Below the pieces are notes generated by a model. The model saw only the letters and a list, made by a program, of their open reading frames with translations, searched no databases and was not told the origin of the DNA. A DNA stretch of 64,000 nucleotides from Gymnorhina tibicen. Its lineage: Eukaryota; Chordata; Aves; Passeriformes; Artamidae. The stretch spans positions 405,341 through 469,340 of the forward strand of contig VXAZ01003272.1 of NCBI GenBank assembly GCA_013399875.1, given 5' to 3'. Position numbers and translations under genes: made by a program. How positions within the stretch are numbered: position 1 is the first letter of the stretch; every line of letters starts with the position of its first letter. Positions 11,150-23,100 of this stretch are shown here, piece by piece.

Positions 11150-14100
11150 GTACCTGCCCTCACCAGCTGGGGAGGGGAAAAGAGGTGGTGGGAAATACTT
11201 GAGCCAGATCCCTTCAGGCAGGCAGGGAAGGAGGCAGTGCCTGGGAATGCCCCTGTTAGCCCCCACGGTCTGGACAGTACCTTGAGGCTGCTCACAGCTC
11301 CCTGACCTGTCTTTCTTCTGACCAGGACTAAGTGGGGAAGGAGGCAGCAAAGGATGGAGGGTGCAGGAGAGTGCCTGGCCAGTGCCTTTGAGAGAAATGA
11401 AGGAAGAAGAGATGTGAGCGAGAGGTTGCCTCGCCCAGGCCTGCCTGGGCATTGCAAGGATAGGGAGGGTGTTTTGTTCTGGATCCCAGGTGTGGAGCAA
11501 GGGAAAGGAGAACTCACTGAGGTGTAGCTCTTTGTCCATCACAGAGGGGCTTGGGCGTGGAGCTGAGCACAGGGAAAACGGCCTTCCCACTTCTGGGCTG
11601 TTTCAAAGAAGTGTTGTGAAAACATGATTTCTGGGCCTGACTAAGGAAGGGAAAATCCCTTGCTTGCTCAGCAGTTATGACATGATGCTGCTGCAGGCCA
11701 GCCTGGGTTGGTGCAGTGGCAGGTGCTAACACAGCTCAGGGAGCTCGAGCACCAGCCTGAAGACCAAGGGAACTACAGTCTCCACTTCTCTCTGCATGGA
11801 GAGCTCTGCCTCATGTCATGTGGGCAGTGATGTGCTGCCAGATCGGGATGGGCTCTGGCAGGCCTGGTTCATAGTCCCATTTGGCTTGATACTTCACCAA
11901 AAACTATTTGAATGAAGTATCTGTAATTCTGGGGAGAGGCATCTGGAATCTAAACCTGGTGGGAAGTTCTTATCTCCCCAAGACCAGCAGAGAGTGCAGC
12001 AAAATCCCATCCCCTGTGGAAATAGCTGCGTCTCAGACTGGCTTTTTGTCTCCTTTAAATCCCTCTGGCTGTTAGTTTTAATAGGCTAATAATAGCAGGC
12101 CGTGTTGTTTACAGCAGCTTATGTAAACTACCCCGAGTCCTCCGGGTTTTGGAGCAGTGTCAGTGGTGCTGGAGCAGAGCAGGGAGGTGGGGGAGCAGCC
12201 CCGGTGCTGCAGCCAGGGTGGGTCTGGCCTCAGCTGGGCTGTGTGGCGCTGGTACAGACACACCCCACAGGGAGGAGGAAGTGGGCTGTTCTCCATGTGC
12301 ATCACTCGAGGCCTCACCACAGATGTGGTGTCAATGGATAAGGGAAGAATCCCGTTTCCCCCACCACCTGCTATTCCTTCACTGCCCTCTGTCCTGTGCC
12401 AAGTGCTCGGTGCAGTGCCTTGTTGTTACATCTCTGGGTGCCAAGCCCCACAGGGACTGACCCTGCCAGAGGTGACAGTGCCCTCCCAGCAGGAGCAGAA
12501 GTGATCTTCTGGGAAGGGAGGTAGAGTCTGCCTTTCCAAGTGTGGAGATGTCTGAGAGGCTTTTGATATTGCAGCTGAGAGGCAAAGTTTGGCAAGAACA
12601 TGTGGGAGGGTAAAGAATAATTGTCTGGGTTCTTACCTTCTTAAGGTTTCTCCTCAAGAGATGGTGCAAGAAATCCATCAAGTTTTGATGGACCGGGAGG
12701 ATACCTGCCATCGGACCTGCTTCTCCCTGCAGCTGGATGGCAACGTCCTGGATAACTTTGCTGAGCTGAAAACAATTGAAGGACTGCAGGAGGGCTCGCT
12801 GCTGAAAGTGGTGGAAGGCAAGTTCCTTCAGACTTGGGAGGGAATGAGTGAGGGTTTTCTTAGGGAGTGATTTTGGCCAGCTGTCAGCCCTTTCCTGTGG
12901 TTCCATTTTGAGACCTGTGTGCCAAAGGAGTAAGCAACTGTGTAATTCCAGTTTCTTTCCTCACTTTTTGCTCATCAGAGCCATACACAGTGCGAGAAGC
13001 CAGGATACACGTGCGCCACATTCGGGACCTTCTGAAGAGTCTTGACCCATCAGACGCTTTCAATGGTGTGGACTGTAACTCATTGTCCTTCCTGAGTGTC
13101 TTCACTGAAGGAGACCTGGGAGGTACGGGTCAAAAAGACTTCTCTGGTGTGGTCAGGGGTTTCATTCCCTGACTCCTTGCTTAGTTAAACACACAGTAAC
13201 AATCAGCTGTCCTGTGTCATTTGGGAATGCAGAGAACACGTGGAGCACTTCTGCATCCCTCCTTGAATGCTGACTGGAGGAGGGAATGCTGCACTTTTCA
13301 GAACTGACTTTATGTCTCTGTCCGTTCCAGACAGTGGAAAACGGAAGAAGAAAGGTACCGAAATGGAACAAATTGACTGCACCCCTCCTGAACATATCCT
13401 GCCAGGTAGCAAAGAGAGGCCCCTGTGTGCCCTTCAGCCCCAGAACAGAGACTGGAAGGTAGAGTTCTCCTGTGTCATTGAAACAGCTGTTGGCACATTC
13501 CTCACAGCAAACTGGTGGTCAGGGATTGAAAGCTGAGCTGAAGTGGACTTTGCGATTTGCTCTGCTTGGTGCTTAACGAGTGCTGGGATAGCACTGCTTA
13601 GCCAAAAGAATAAAGTCCAGGAGCTGGTGTGCAAAACACTGGACATGGAGTCTGGACATCTGCAGAGTGTGGAAGGGCCAGGCTTGCTGGGATGGGTGGC
13701 AGAGAAGGGAAAACAGCGTTCCTCTGCAAAGTCCTGGAGACAGGATCTGCAGATCACTACAGATTGCCCTTAGCTTTCCCATGCTCTCCCACTCGGATTC
13801 TGGTTTAGAAGCTGCCATTTGAAAACAGGTACAGCAAGAAATCCATACCCTGTGCAGCCCAAAGGCCCAGGGTGTCTGTTTTCACCCACGTCTCGCGGTG
13901 TGAAAGGCAAACTAGTGGACTGCAGAGGGCTCGGGAAGCCGTGCTCTGGAGACCAGGTGCGTTTGTAAGCTCTGTTTCTGGACTCAAGCAAGGGCAGCAG
14001 GTAAAAGGGATCTGGCATGCACATTGAATGACTTAACTCAAAGAAATTAAATCCTGCTGACAGGAGTTGCTTCTGTTGTGTTCTGCTGTAGCCTTTGCAG

Positions 14101-17100
14101 TGCCTAAAGGTATTGACAATGAGCGGCTGGAACCCTCCCCCCGGTAACCGCAAGATGCACGGGGACCTCATGTATTTGTACGTCATCACGGTGGAGGATC
14201 GGCACGTCAGTATCACTGCCTCCACTCGGGGATTTTACTTGAATCAGTGAGTAACTGAGATTCTTCCTGTCCTGCCCTGCAGCAGCCAACTGGAAAACAA
14301 CTCACAAACAAACAGTTGCAGCTTTTTTTTTTTCCCCCTTTGGCAGAAACAGCCTATTTTAATTTGCTGCTCACATGGGTCGTGGGAGTTGCTATACTGG
14401 ATCGGGCTGTTCAGTTATGCCTGGTGCCACTTCTCCACAGTGGCTAAATGCCTGATGCTTTAGGGAAAGTTTAAACATCCCATAATGTCATCAGCTACTT
14501 AGAGCATTTTGAGTTGGAAGGAAATTCCTTCCCGACTATTGCAACTATCTCATTTTGCCCTAAAGCAAAAGCACAGCCTGTCAGAACTCCCTGAGCTGGG
14601 CGCAGATTTGACTAGAAATAATTTCTTTTTTTTGTTTTTTTTTTTTTAATGATAACTGTGCGAGGCTGTTGTGGTTGTGCCTGTTGGAGCGGCTGTGCTG
14701 TGGGGGTTCTCTGTTAAGCAAAGGTGCCTTTGGTGTGTTTGGGAAGTTCTGTGAAATCAGTCCTTCCCAGCTATAAAAATAGAAGCCTCTCTTGATCCTG
14801 GGGATGGCTGAAGAAGGTCTAAATTAGAAAACCATCAGGGCCAGGTACAGGGTTATCGGCTGTTTCTTGCGGGGTGACTGGATAAGGTCCTTGCTGCCCA
14901 TCTGCCTCTTTGCCCCATGGCCTCCCATTTTGCAGGCAAGGGCAGGTGGTGCAGCCTTTGATACTGTGCATGTATGAAGAGCTCTCAGTCGTGTTCCTAG
15001 GGTGTGGGAAGTCTCAGGTATGACAATGGCTTGTGATGGTTTCTTTTTTTTTCTCTTGCAGGTCTACTGCATACAACTTCAATCCCAAACCTGCAAACCC
15101 CAGCTTTCTCAGTCATTCCTTGGTGGAACTACTTAACCAGATCAGCCCTACATTCAAAAAAAACTTCTCTGCTCTGCAGAAGAAACGGTAGCAGTGCTTC
15201 TTCCTCTCTAGTTCCTTGAGCAGTCCAGTGTGAAGCTGGGGAGGCTCAGCTGTGTGGCTGGTTCTGGGGAGCTGGATGCCACTGGTGCAGCAGGGATTGC
15301 AGTGCCTGCTTCTCTGAGTGGGTTCTCTAGTGGTGGGTGGTTGGGACACGTGAGTGAAAGCTGCAAGGGCCACAGAGCACCTGACCGAACGGCAGGGCAG
15401 CACCCAGAGGTAACTGGCTTTCCCTCGCTTGCAGCACGGAGCTGCCAGAGCTGCTGTGCCTGTCTGTGTTCAGCACAGCAGTGACAGGGGCCGGTGGAAT
15501 CCCAGAGTCCCGATCAGTGCCCAGTGCATGGTTCCTCTTGGCCGTAGCTCCCCGGTGACTCCTGCTTACAGCGGGTAGATTTACTGTTTTGGTTCTGCCT
15601 GAAGCAAAGAGGGGTATGATAGCATTCTGCTGCCATGGGAGTCTCGGCTCTGGGGCTTACCTGGAATTCAGGTGTTCTGTCCCTGCTGGCAAACTGAACA
15701 CGCAGGACAATTTGCACAGTGGGAGAGTGAGCCTGGAGCTGGGCTGCAGCATTTGTGCAAAGGGACACTGTGGGTGCACTGACCAGCTCCCAAGGCGTGG
15801 GTCTCCTGTGGTGGCCACATGCCCCATGGGAGGCTTGGTGGCTGCCCAGCTCCCTGGGCAGCAGAATTAATGTGGAGCGTGGCCATGAGCTGCAGCAGCA
15901 CTGGTAACCTGAGCAGTCCATACTTCTCCCTGATCCACAAAAGAGACTGAAGCATAAATATCAGTGAAAGTAACCCACGAGGGCTTTGTGTAGGCTTACG
16001 GTGGAGAGAGGTTGGTTATTTTAAACATGTCTGTGCATGTTAATATTCTGTAATTTCCTCTAGCTCCTATAATAATAACACAACAATAAGGCATTGTTTG
16101 ATTCTCCCGTCCTTGCTGCAGGGACCATTTGTTCTGCTGCAGGACAGCGGGTCCTGTGCAAAAGCCTGTCATTCTTCAGAGTCACTTAATGAACTGCCTC
16201 GGCTCAGCAGGGTGTGGATTGACAGGCACATTGTGTGGCTTTCGGGAGCTCTGCTCCTGCTTCATTAAGGAGATGAAAGTGACACTAGACAAGGGCTGAA
16301 ATTAGCAGTGGCCTTAGCCACCACTGTGACTATCTGGCCATTTAAAAATTACTGCACTATATTGCTTCTTTGGCCAGAAGTAACTACAGATGAGCCCCCA
16401 GCCCCTGCTGAGAGCAGACAGATTACACGAGAGACCCTTTGGCAGTGCTTGAGTTTCCACTGTGGGCTGCTGTTACATCACAGCCTGTGAGGGCCTGTGT
16501 GAAAGCACAGGGAAAATTCTCTTGGAATAGAAAGGATTCTTCCTTTGAAAAATGTGTAATTGCTGTTTCTCCCAAACTAGGGTTCAGAGACACCCTTTTG
16601 AGAGGATAGCCACTCCTTTCCAAGTGTACAGCTGGACGGCTCCGCAAGCAGAGCACGCCATGGACTGTGTCCGGGCAGAGGACGCTTACACTTCTAGACT
16701 GGGCTATGAGGAGCACATACCTGGACAGGTACTGGTCTTGCTTTGCCTGACAGCACTGGCAAGAGTCTTGCTGCCAGCTGTGCTGAGAACAAGTTAACTT
16801 CCAACAAGTAACCTGTGGTATTTGTGGGAGGGTTTTGCTCATCAAGGGAAGACTTGCAAGAGTCCTTGTTCTTCACAGGGCCCTTGACTACAGGGCCTGT
16901 GCTGCTCAGGCTGCAGCTCCATGAGCACAAAAACGACTGAGAGGAGCAGCTTCTGCTCAGATGTTTATAAATTCCATGTCCTTTCTCTGAAGAGTGCCAC
17001 TGCATGGGAGCCAGACCACTCCCTCATGCCAGTCAGGCCTGGAATGGCTCTTGTGTCTCTGAGCAGACTGTTCCAAATGCGTCAGCTGCAGCTTTGTAGC

Positions 17101-20100
17101 ACAGAGTGGTGCAGGGCAGGAATGGCCAGCCATGGGCAGGACATGCCTCTAGTGTGACCACAGCACTGGCTAATGACACCTGCACCGTGCTGCCCCTTGA
17201 GTGACACGGCCTTGCACTGGCTGAGCTGATGCAAAATCTGTCCCAAACTGCTCTTGAATAGTCCAGTCTCGAGGTGTGCTGCCGCTAAGTCACTTCCTCT
17301 GAGCTCCACAGCAGCCTGAATTCTTGTCCCTTCCTCTCCCTTCTCTCCCAAAACACCTCATGAAGCAGAAATGCTGCCTTGCCAGCCCCTTCCCACACAA
17401 TGCATTGCATCCCACAAGGCTTTCCCTCCCTCTTTCAGACCAGAGACTGGAACGAGGAGCTGCAGACCACACGGGAGCTGCCACGCAAGAACCTGCCTGA
17501 GAGGCTGCTGAGAGAACGAGCCATTTTCAAGGTAACTTTGGGATATGCAGGCAGCACCTCACACAGCCCCTTCTCTGCTGCCTGTGTTCTGGCTCCTGGG
17601 GTTTATATCCAAGCCACTAGCCGGGCTCACAGAAGTAAAAGCCAGCAGACCTGCCTGCCTGCTGGAAGGCTATTGGGAGGAGAGGAGCAAAGGAAAAATT
17701 TGCAGGGAGCTTTGAGAGCAGGGTGCTGGGAGCATGGGGGCCCACCCTGACCCAGCTTTGTCTCCACGTGCCTCCAGGTTCACAGCGACTTCACTGCAGC
17801 AGCAACACGAGGTGCTATGGCTGTCATCGATGGCAACGTCATGGCCATCAATCCCAGCGAGGAGACCAAGATGCAGATGTTCATCTGGAACAACATTTTC
17901 TTCAGCCTGGGCTTTGACGTCCGTGACCACTACAAGGACTTTGGTGGAGACGTTGCTGCTTACGTAGCTCCTACCAATGACCTCAATGGTGTGCGGACCT
18001 ACAATGCCGTGGATGTGGAAGGGCTGTACACGCTGGGGACTGTCGTGGTGGATTACAGAGGCTACAGGGTGACGGCTCAGTCTATTATTCCTGGCATCTT
18101 GGAGCGGGAGCAGGAACAAAGTGTCATCTATGGGTCAATAGACTTTGGCAAGACAGTTGTGTCACACCCCAAGTACCTGGAGCTGCTGGAGAAGACCAGC
18201 AGGCCGCTGAAGATCCAGAAGCACAAAGTTCTCAACGACAAGAATGAGGAGGTGGAGCTGTGCTCCTCGGTGGAGTGCAAAGGCATTATTGGCAATGATG
18301 GGCGTCACTACATCCTGGACCTGCTACGCACTTTCCCTCCAGATCTAAACTTCCTGCCTGTTGAAGGGGAGGAGATGCCAGAGGAATGTAAGAAAATGGG
18401 GTTCCCCAAGCAGCACAGACACAAGCTTTGCTGTCTCCGGCAAGAGCTTGTTGATGCCTTTGTAGAACACAGGTGAGCAGAGCTCCCCCCTTTCTCCACC
18501 TGCAGCTGGTGATGGTTCAAGTCAGGACCTTGCTGCACTGTCCTGGGAACAGCCCAGTAGAGCTCCCAGAAGTGAGCAGCTAATTGCTCCATTGCTTGGC
18601 TGTGTAAATGCAGTTATAGGAACTTAATTACCAAGAGGTGAGAACAGTAGGGATTCAGACAGGGAGCCAGGGAAAGAGATGGTTTGTGTTTTAGTCTCCA
18701 GATCTGTTCTTGTTGATTCCTGTCCAAACATTTAGAAGTTCTTCTTTCCCTGCAGGTATCCTGTCCACTTGATGGCTAGGGAGTGGGAAGGATTTATGCT
18801 TCTTTTTAAGGCTTTCCTGATCTCCTGAATGTTACCTTTGTTTCTAGAGGCTGAAAAAAATCCTGTGGGAGCTGCTGTAGGCGTGTTTGTGGTGGGATGT
18901 TTGGGTCACTTGGTGCTGGCGAGGCAGTGGGAGCTGGGGGAGCGGGACACGTTGCAGTCGTGTGGTGCTCCCGCCGGGGCTGCTCTGCTGTCACAGGTGG
19001 GCAGAGCCTGTGCTTTGCCTGCTGGGGAGGATGAGCCCTCCTGCTGCTGGTGGAGGAGCCCTGCCTGCTGAGCAGCCAGTGCTGCAGCCAGGGCTGCCTC
19101 AGCTCTGCCCCTGCCCGCGGGCTCTGGGACAGCTCCCAGCCCAGCAGCAGGATCGTGGCTGCAAGCGCTGCTCCGAGCCTGGCAGAGCCTGGGCCTCTCT
19201 CTGCTGAGCTCTCCTGGCCAAACTGCTGCTGAGCTGTGTGTGCCTGGTCCTGTGCATCTGACACTGAGTCTTTCTGAGCTGGCTGCAGATGCTGCCTATG
19301 GGAAGCCATTGTAGCTGCTGCAGGGAGATGGGTAATGAAAACCCACTGCTTTGCTTCCTTCAATAACGTGCACTCCTCGGATCTTTGGAAAGCTCATGGG
19401 AAGAGAGTGTACGCCCTTCCTTTCCACAGGGAAACTGTATGGTCTGTAATGCTAATTTGGTGAGATTTTTCCCTGCAGAGCAGTGGTGATCCTCTGGGAT
19501 TCTGCTGTGCTGAACGGCCCTTTCCCTTTGCTGCAGGTATCTCTTATTCATGAAGCTGGCTGCGCTGCAGCTGATGCAGCAGAAAGCCAACAAGCAGGAG
19601 AGCTCCGTTGCACTGGAAAATGGTGCCTCTCCGGAGAATGGCGCCGCAGACAGCGAGAGGCCTGAGGCAGAGGATGGCAAAATAGACGATAGCGTGACTG
19701 GGCTGGATCAGGTGAAGGAGCTCGCTGAGACCATCGCGTCTGACGAGGGAACAGGTATTTCATCCTCAGCACCAGCCCAGCGCAGGCCTGGTGGGCTGGC
19801 ACTGGTGGGAGCAGTGCCGGGCTGGCGGTGGTTGGGGTGATGGATGGTGGTTAAACAGGACAAGCACTGTTGCCTGGCCTCTTTGTTGGAGCTNGTTCAT
19901 CTGGAACAACATTTTCTTCAGCCTGGGCTTTGACGTCCGTGACCACTACAAGGACTTTGGTGGAGACGTTGCTGCTTACGTAGCTCCTACCAATGACCTC
20001 AATGGTGTGCGGACCTACAATGCCGTGGATGTGGAAGGGCTGTACACGCTGGGGACTGTCGTGGTGGATTACAGAGGCTACAGGGTGACGGCTCAGTCTA

Positions 20101-23100
20101 TTATTCCTGGCATCTTGGAGCGGGAGCAGGAACAAAGTGTCATCTATGGGTCAATAGACTTTGGCAAGACAGTTGTGTCACACCCCAAGTACCTGGAGCT
20201 GCTGGAGAAGACCAGCAGGCCGCTGAAGATCCAGAAGCACAAAGTTCTCAACGACAAGAATGAGGAGGTGGAGCTGTGCTCCTCGGTGGAGTGCAAAGGC
20301 ATTATTGGCAATGATGGGCGTCACTACATCCTGGACCTGCTACGCACTTTCCCTCCAGATCTAAACTTCCTGCCTGTTGAAGGGGAGGAGATGCCAGAGG
20401 AATGTAAGAAAATGGGGTTCCCCAAGCAGCACAGACACAAGCTTTGCTGTCTCCGGCAAGAGCTTGTTGATGCCTTTGTAGAACACAGGTGAGCAGAGCT
20501 CCCCCCTTTCTCCACCTGCAGCTGGTGATGGTTCAAGTCAGGACCTTGCTGCACTGTCCTGGGAACAGCCCAGTAGAGCTCCCAGAAGTGAGCAGCTAAT
20601 TGCTCCATTGCTTGGCTGTGTAAATGCAGTTATAGGAACTTAATTACCAAGAGGTGAGAACAGTAGGGATTCAGACAGGGAGCCAGGGAAAGAGATGGTT
20701 TGTGTTTTAGTCTCCAGATCTGTTCTTGTTGATTCCTGTCCAAACATTTAGAAGTTCCTCTTTCCCTGCAGGTATCCTGTCCACTTGATGGCTAGGGAGT
20801 GGGAAGGATTTATGCTTCTTTTTAAGGCTTTCCTGATCTCCTGAATGTTACCTTTGTTTCTAGAGGCTGAAAAAAATCCTGTGGGAGCTGCTGTAGGCGT
20901 GTTTGTGGTGGGATGTTTGGGTCACTTGGTGCTGGCGAGGCAGTGGGAGCTGGGGGAGCGGGACACGTTGCAGTCGTGTGGTGCTCCCGCCGGGGCTGCT
21001 CTGCTGTCACAGGTGGGCAGAGCCTGTGCTTTGCCTGCTGGGGAGGATGAGCCCTCCTGCTGCTGGTGGAGGAGCCCTGCCTGCTGAGCAGCCAGTGCTG
21101 CAGCCAGGGCTGCCTCAGCTCTGCCCCTGCCCGCGGGCTCTGGGACAGCTCCCAGCCCAGCAGCAGGATCGTGGCTGCAAGCGCTGCTCCGAGCCTGGCA
21201 GAGCCTGGGCCTCTCTCTGCTGAGCTCTCCTGGCCAAACTGCTGCTGAGCTGTGTGTGCCTGGTCCTGTGCATCTGACACTGAGTCTTTCTGAGCTGGCT
21301 GCAGATGCTGCCTATGGGAAGCCATTGTAGCTGCTGCAGGGAGATGGGTAATGAAAACCCACTGCTTTGCTTCCTTCAATAACGTGCACTCCTTGGATCT
21401 TTGGAAAGCTCATGGGAAGAGGGTGTACGCCCTTCCTTTCCACAGGGAAACTGTATGGTCTGTAATGCTAATTTGGTGAGATTTTTCCCTGCAGAGCAGT
21501 GGTGATCCTCTGGGATTCTGCTGTGCTGAACGGCCCTTTCCCTTTGCTGCAGGTATCTCTTATTCATGAAGCTGGCTGCGCTGCAGCTGATGCAGCAGAA
21601 AGCCAACAAGCAGGAGAGCTCCGTTGCACTGGAAAATGGTGCCTCTCCGGAGAATGGCGCCGCAGACAGCGAGAGGCCTGAGGCAGAGGATGGCAAAATA
21701 GACGATAGCGTGACTGGGCTGGATCAGGTGAAGGAGCTCGCTGAGACCATCGCGTCTGACGAGGGAACAGGTATTTCATCTTCAGCACCAGCCCAGCGCA
21801 GGCCTGGTGGGCTGGCACTGGTGGGAGCAGTGCCGGGCTGGCGGTGGTTGGGGTGATGGATGGTGGTTAAACAGGACAAGCACTGTTGCCTGGCCTCTTT
21901 GTTGGAGCTGCTCACACCTTGATGAACGACTCCCCCCGGGGGCTGGGTGGGTGGGTGTGTCTGAACCCAGCAAGGCCACCAGCCCCTCAGCTCTTCCCTG
22001 GGAGCAAGAGCCCGGCCACGCTGGCCCGTGGAGTGCAGGGGCATGCTGGGGCCGGGCAGGAGGTGAGCAGTGCACGGGCACCTTTGGGAACCCCAGGCTT
22101 GGATTTCTGAGTGCCTGCGCCGGGAGGTGGGGACGTCCATGAGGTTTTTGGGTCATCTTACGTGCTCTTATTCAGACTTCGCAGCCATTCTCCTTTACAA
22201 TTGATTGTTTTTATAATGGATTTCTTCAGAATGTGCCATCACTGCTGTTTTTAGTAACAAAACTTTATCTTAATTTAATAGCTAGGTCTGTCGTTTCCTG
22301 AACTCCACATTCATTTGTATTCTGTTTCTCTTCCTGCTCCAGTGGATCCCAAAAGCAGAGAAGTGATTCGGAATGCTTGCAAGGCTGTAGGCTCCATTAG
22401 TGACACATCGTTTGATATTCGGTTTAACCCAGATATTTTCTCACCAGGTACGTGTACCCAGAGCTGTGTCCAGCCAGCTGCAGACAAAAACTGTGTTCTG
22501 TAGCCAAGATCGTTGCTGGGTTTTCTTTTGCCAGGCATGGTGCAGGGCTCTGAGAAGCACAGAGATACAGAAGAGAGGAAGCAGCAATGGATTTTAGTGC
22601 TGGGGCTGCCAAGTGCGGGCGGGGAGCGTCTCCCACCGCGCTCGGGGGAGGGCTGCAGGTTGCTGCCAAGAATCGTCCTGTGATTCTCCAGCATCCCAGC
22701 TGCGAGACCACATGAAAAGAAGCAGAGGGAGGAAAAAAATCAAATTTGATCCTCATGTAGTAGTTTACACAAAAAATAACAGTTGTAGTTGAACGACTGA
22801 TGTTGGGCCCTCAGTGAAGGGCTGGGTTTGTTTTAGTAACATTCAGTGAGCAGTCACAGTGCCCTTTCACATGCACACATCAGGCACAGGCATCACACGT
22901 GAGTTTCCATGGCTTGGAGCAGTAGTTTTTATAGGGAAATTGAGAAGAAGCTCCCAGAGTGTTTCTGGGGGTGAATACTGGGGCAGTGTGCAGGCATGCT
23001 GCAGGGGAATGGCCAAACCATTGAGTTTGAACAGCCCAGCCACTGCCTGAACACAGCAGCCAGTGCTCTTCCCATCAAAACAGGTATAGTTTGAGAAGTT

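Larger units (their letters stand above)
17879..21909. repeat. 2,016-base direct tandem duplication joined at a single N (probable assembly artefact)
   Basis: Bases 17879-19893 and 19895-21909 are the same sequence at an offset of 2,016, separated by one N at 19894. I noticed four differences, all transitions and all in non-coding DNA: 18742/20758, 19378/21394, 19406/21422 and 19765/21781. This is about 0.2 percent, typical of two alleles. The second copy starts inside an exon without its acceptor and the join is an ambiguous base, so two overlapping haplotype contigs laid end to end explain it best. Confidence 0.93.

Noticed and set aside
10819..11590. Two minus-strand open frames of 232 and 243 codons
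   Set aside because: They run antisense across the well-supported first CLUH coding exon and its intron, with no domain or splice structure.
19791..20492. Apparent 233-codon plus-strand ORF spanning the N
   Set aside because: It joins intron sequence to the truncated second copy of CLUH exon 9 across the contig join, so it is not a gene.
17879..21909. Real biological tandem exon duplication in CLUH
   Set aside because: Possible in principle, but the N at the breakpoint, the missing acceptor, the allele-like divergence and the broken phase all favour an assembly artefact.
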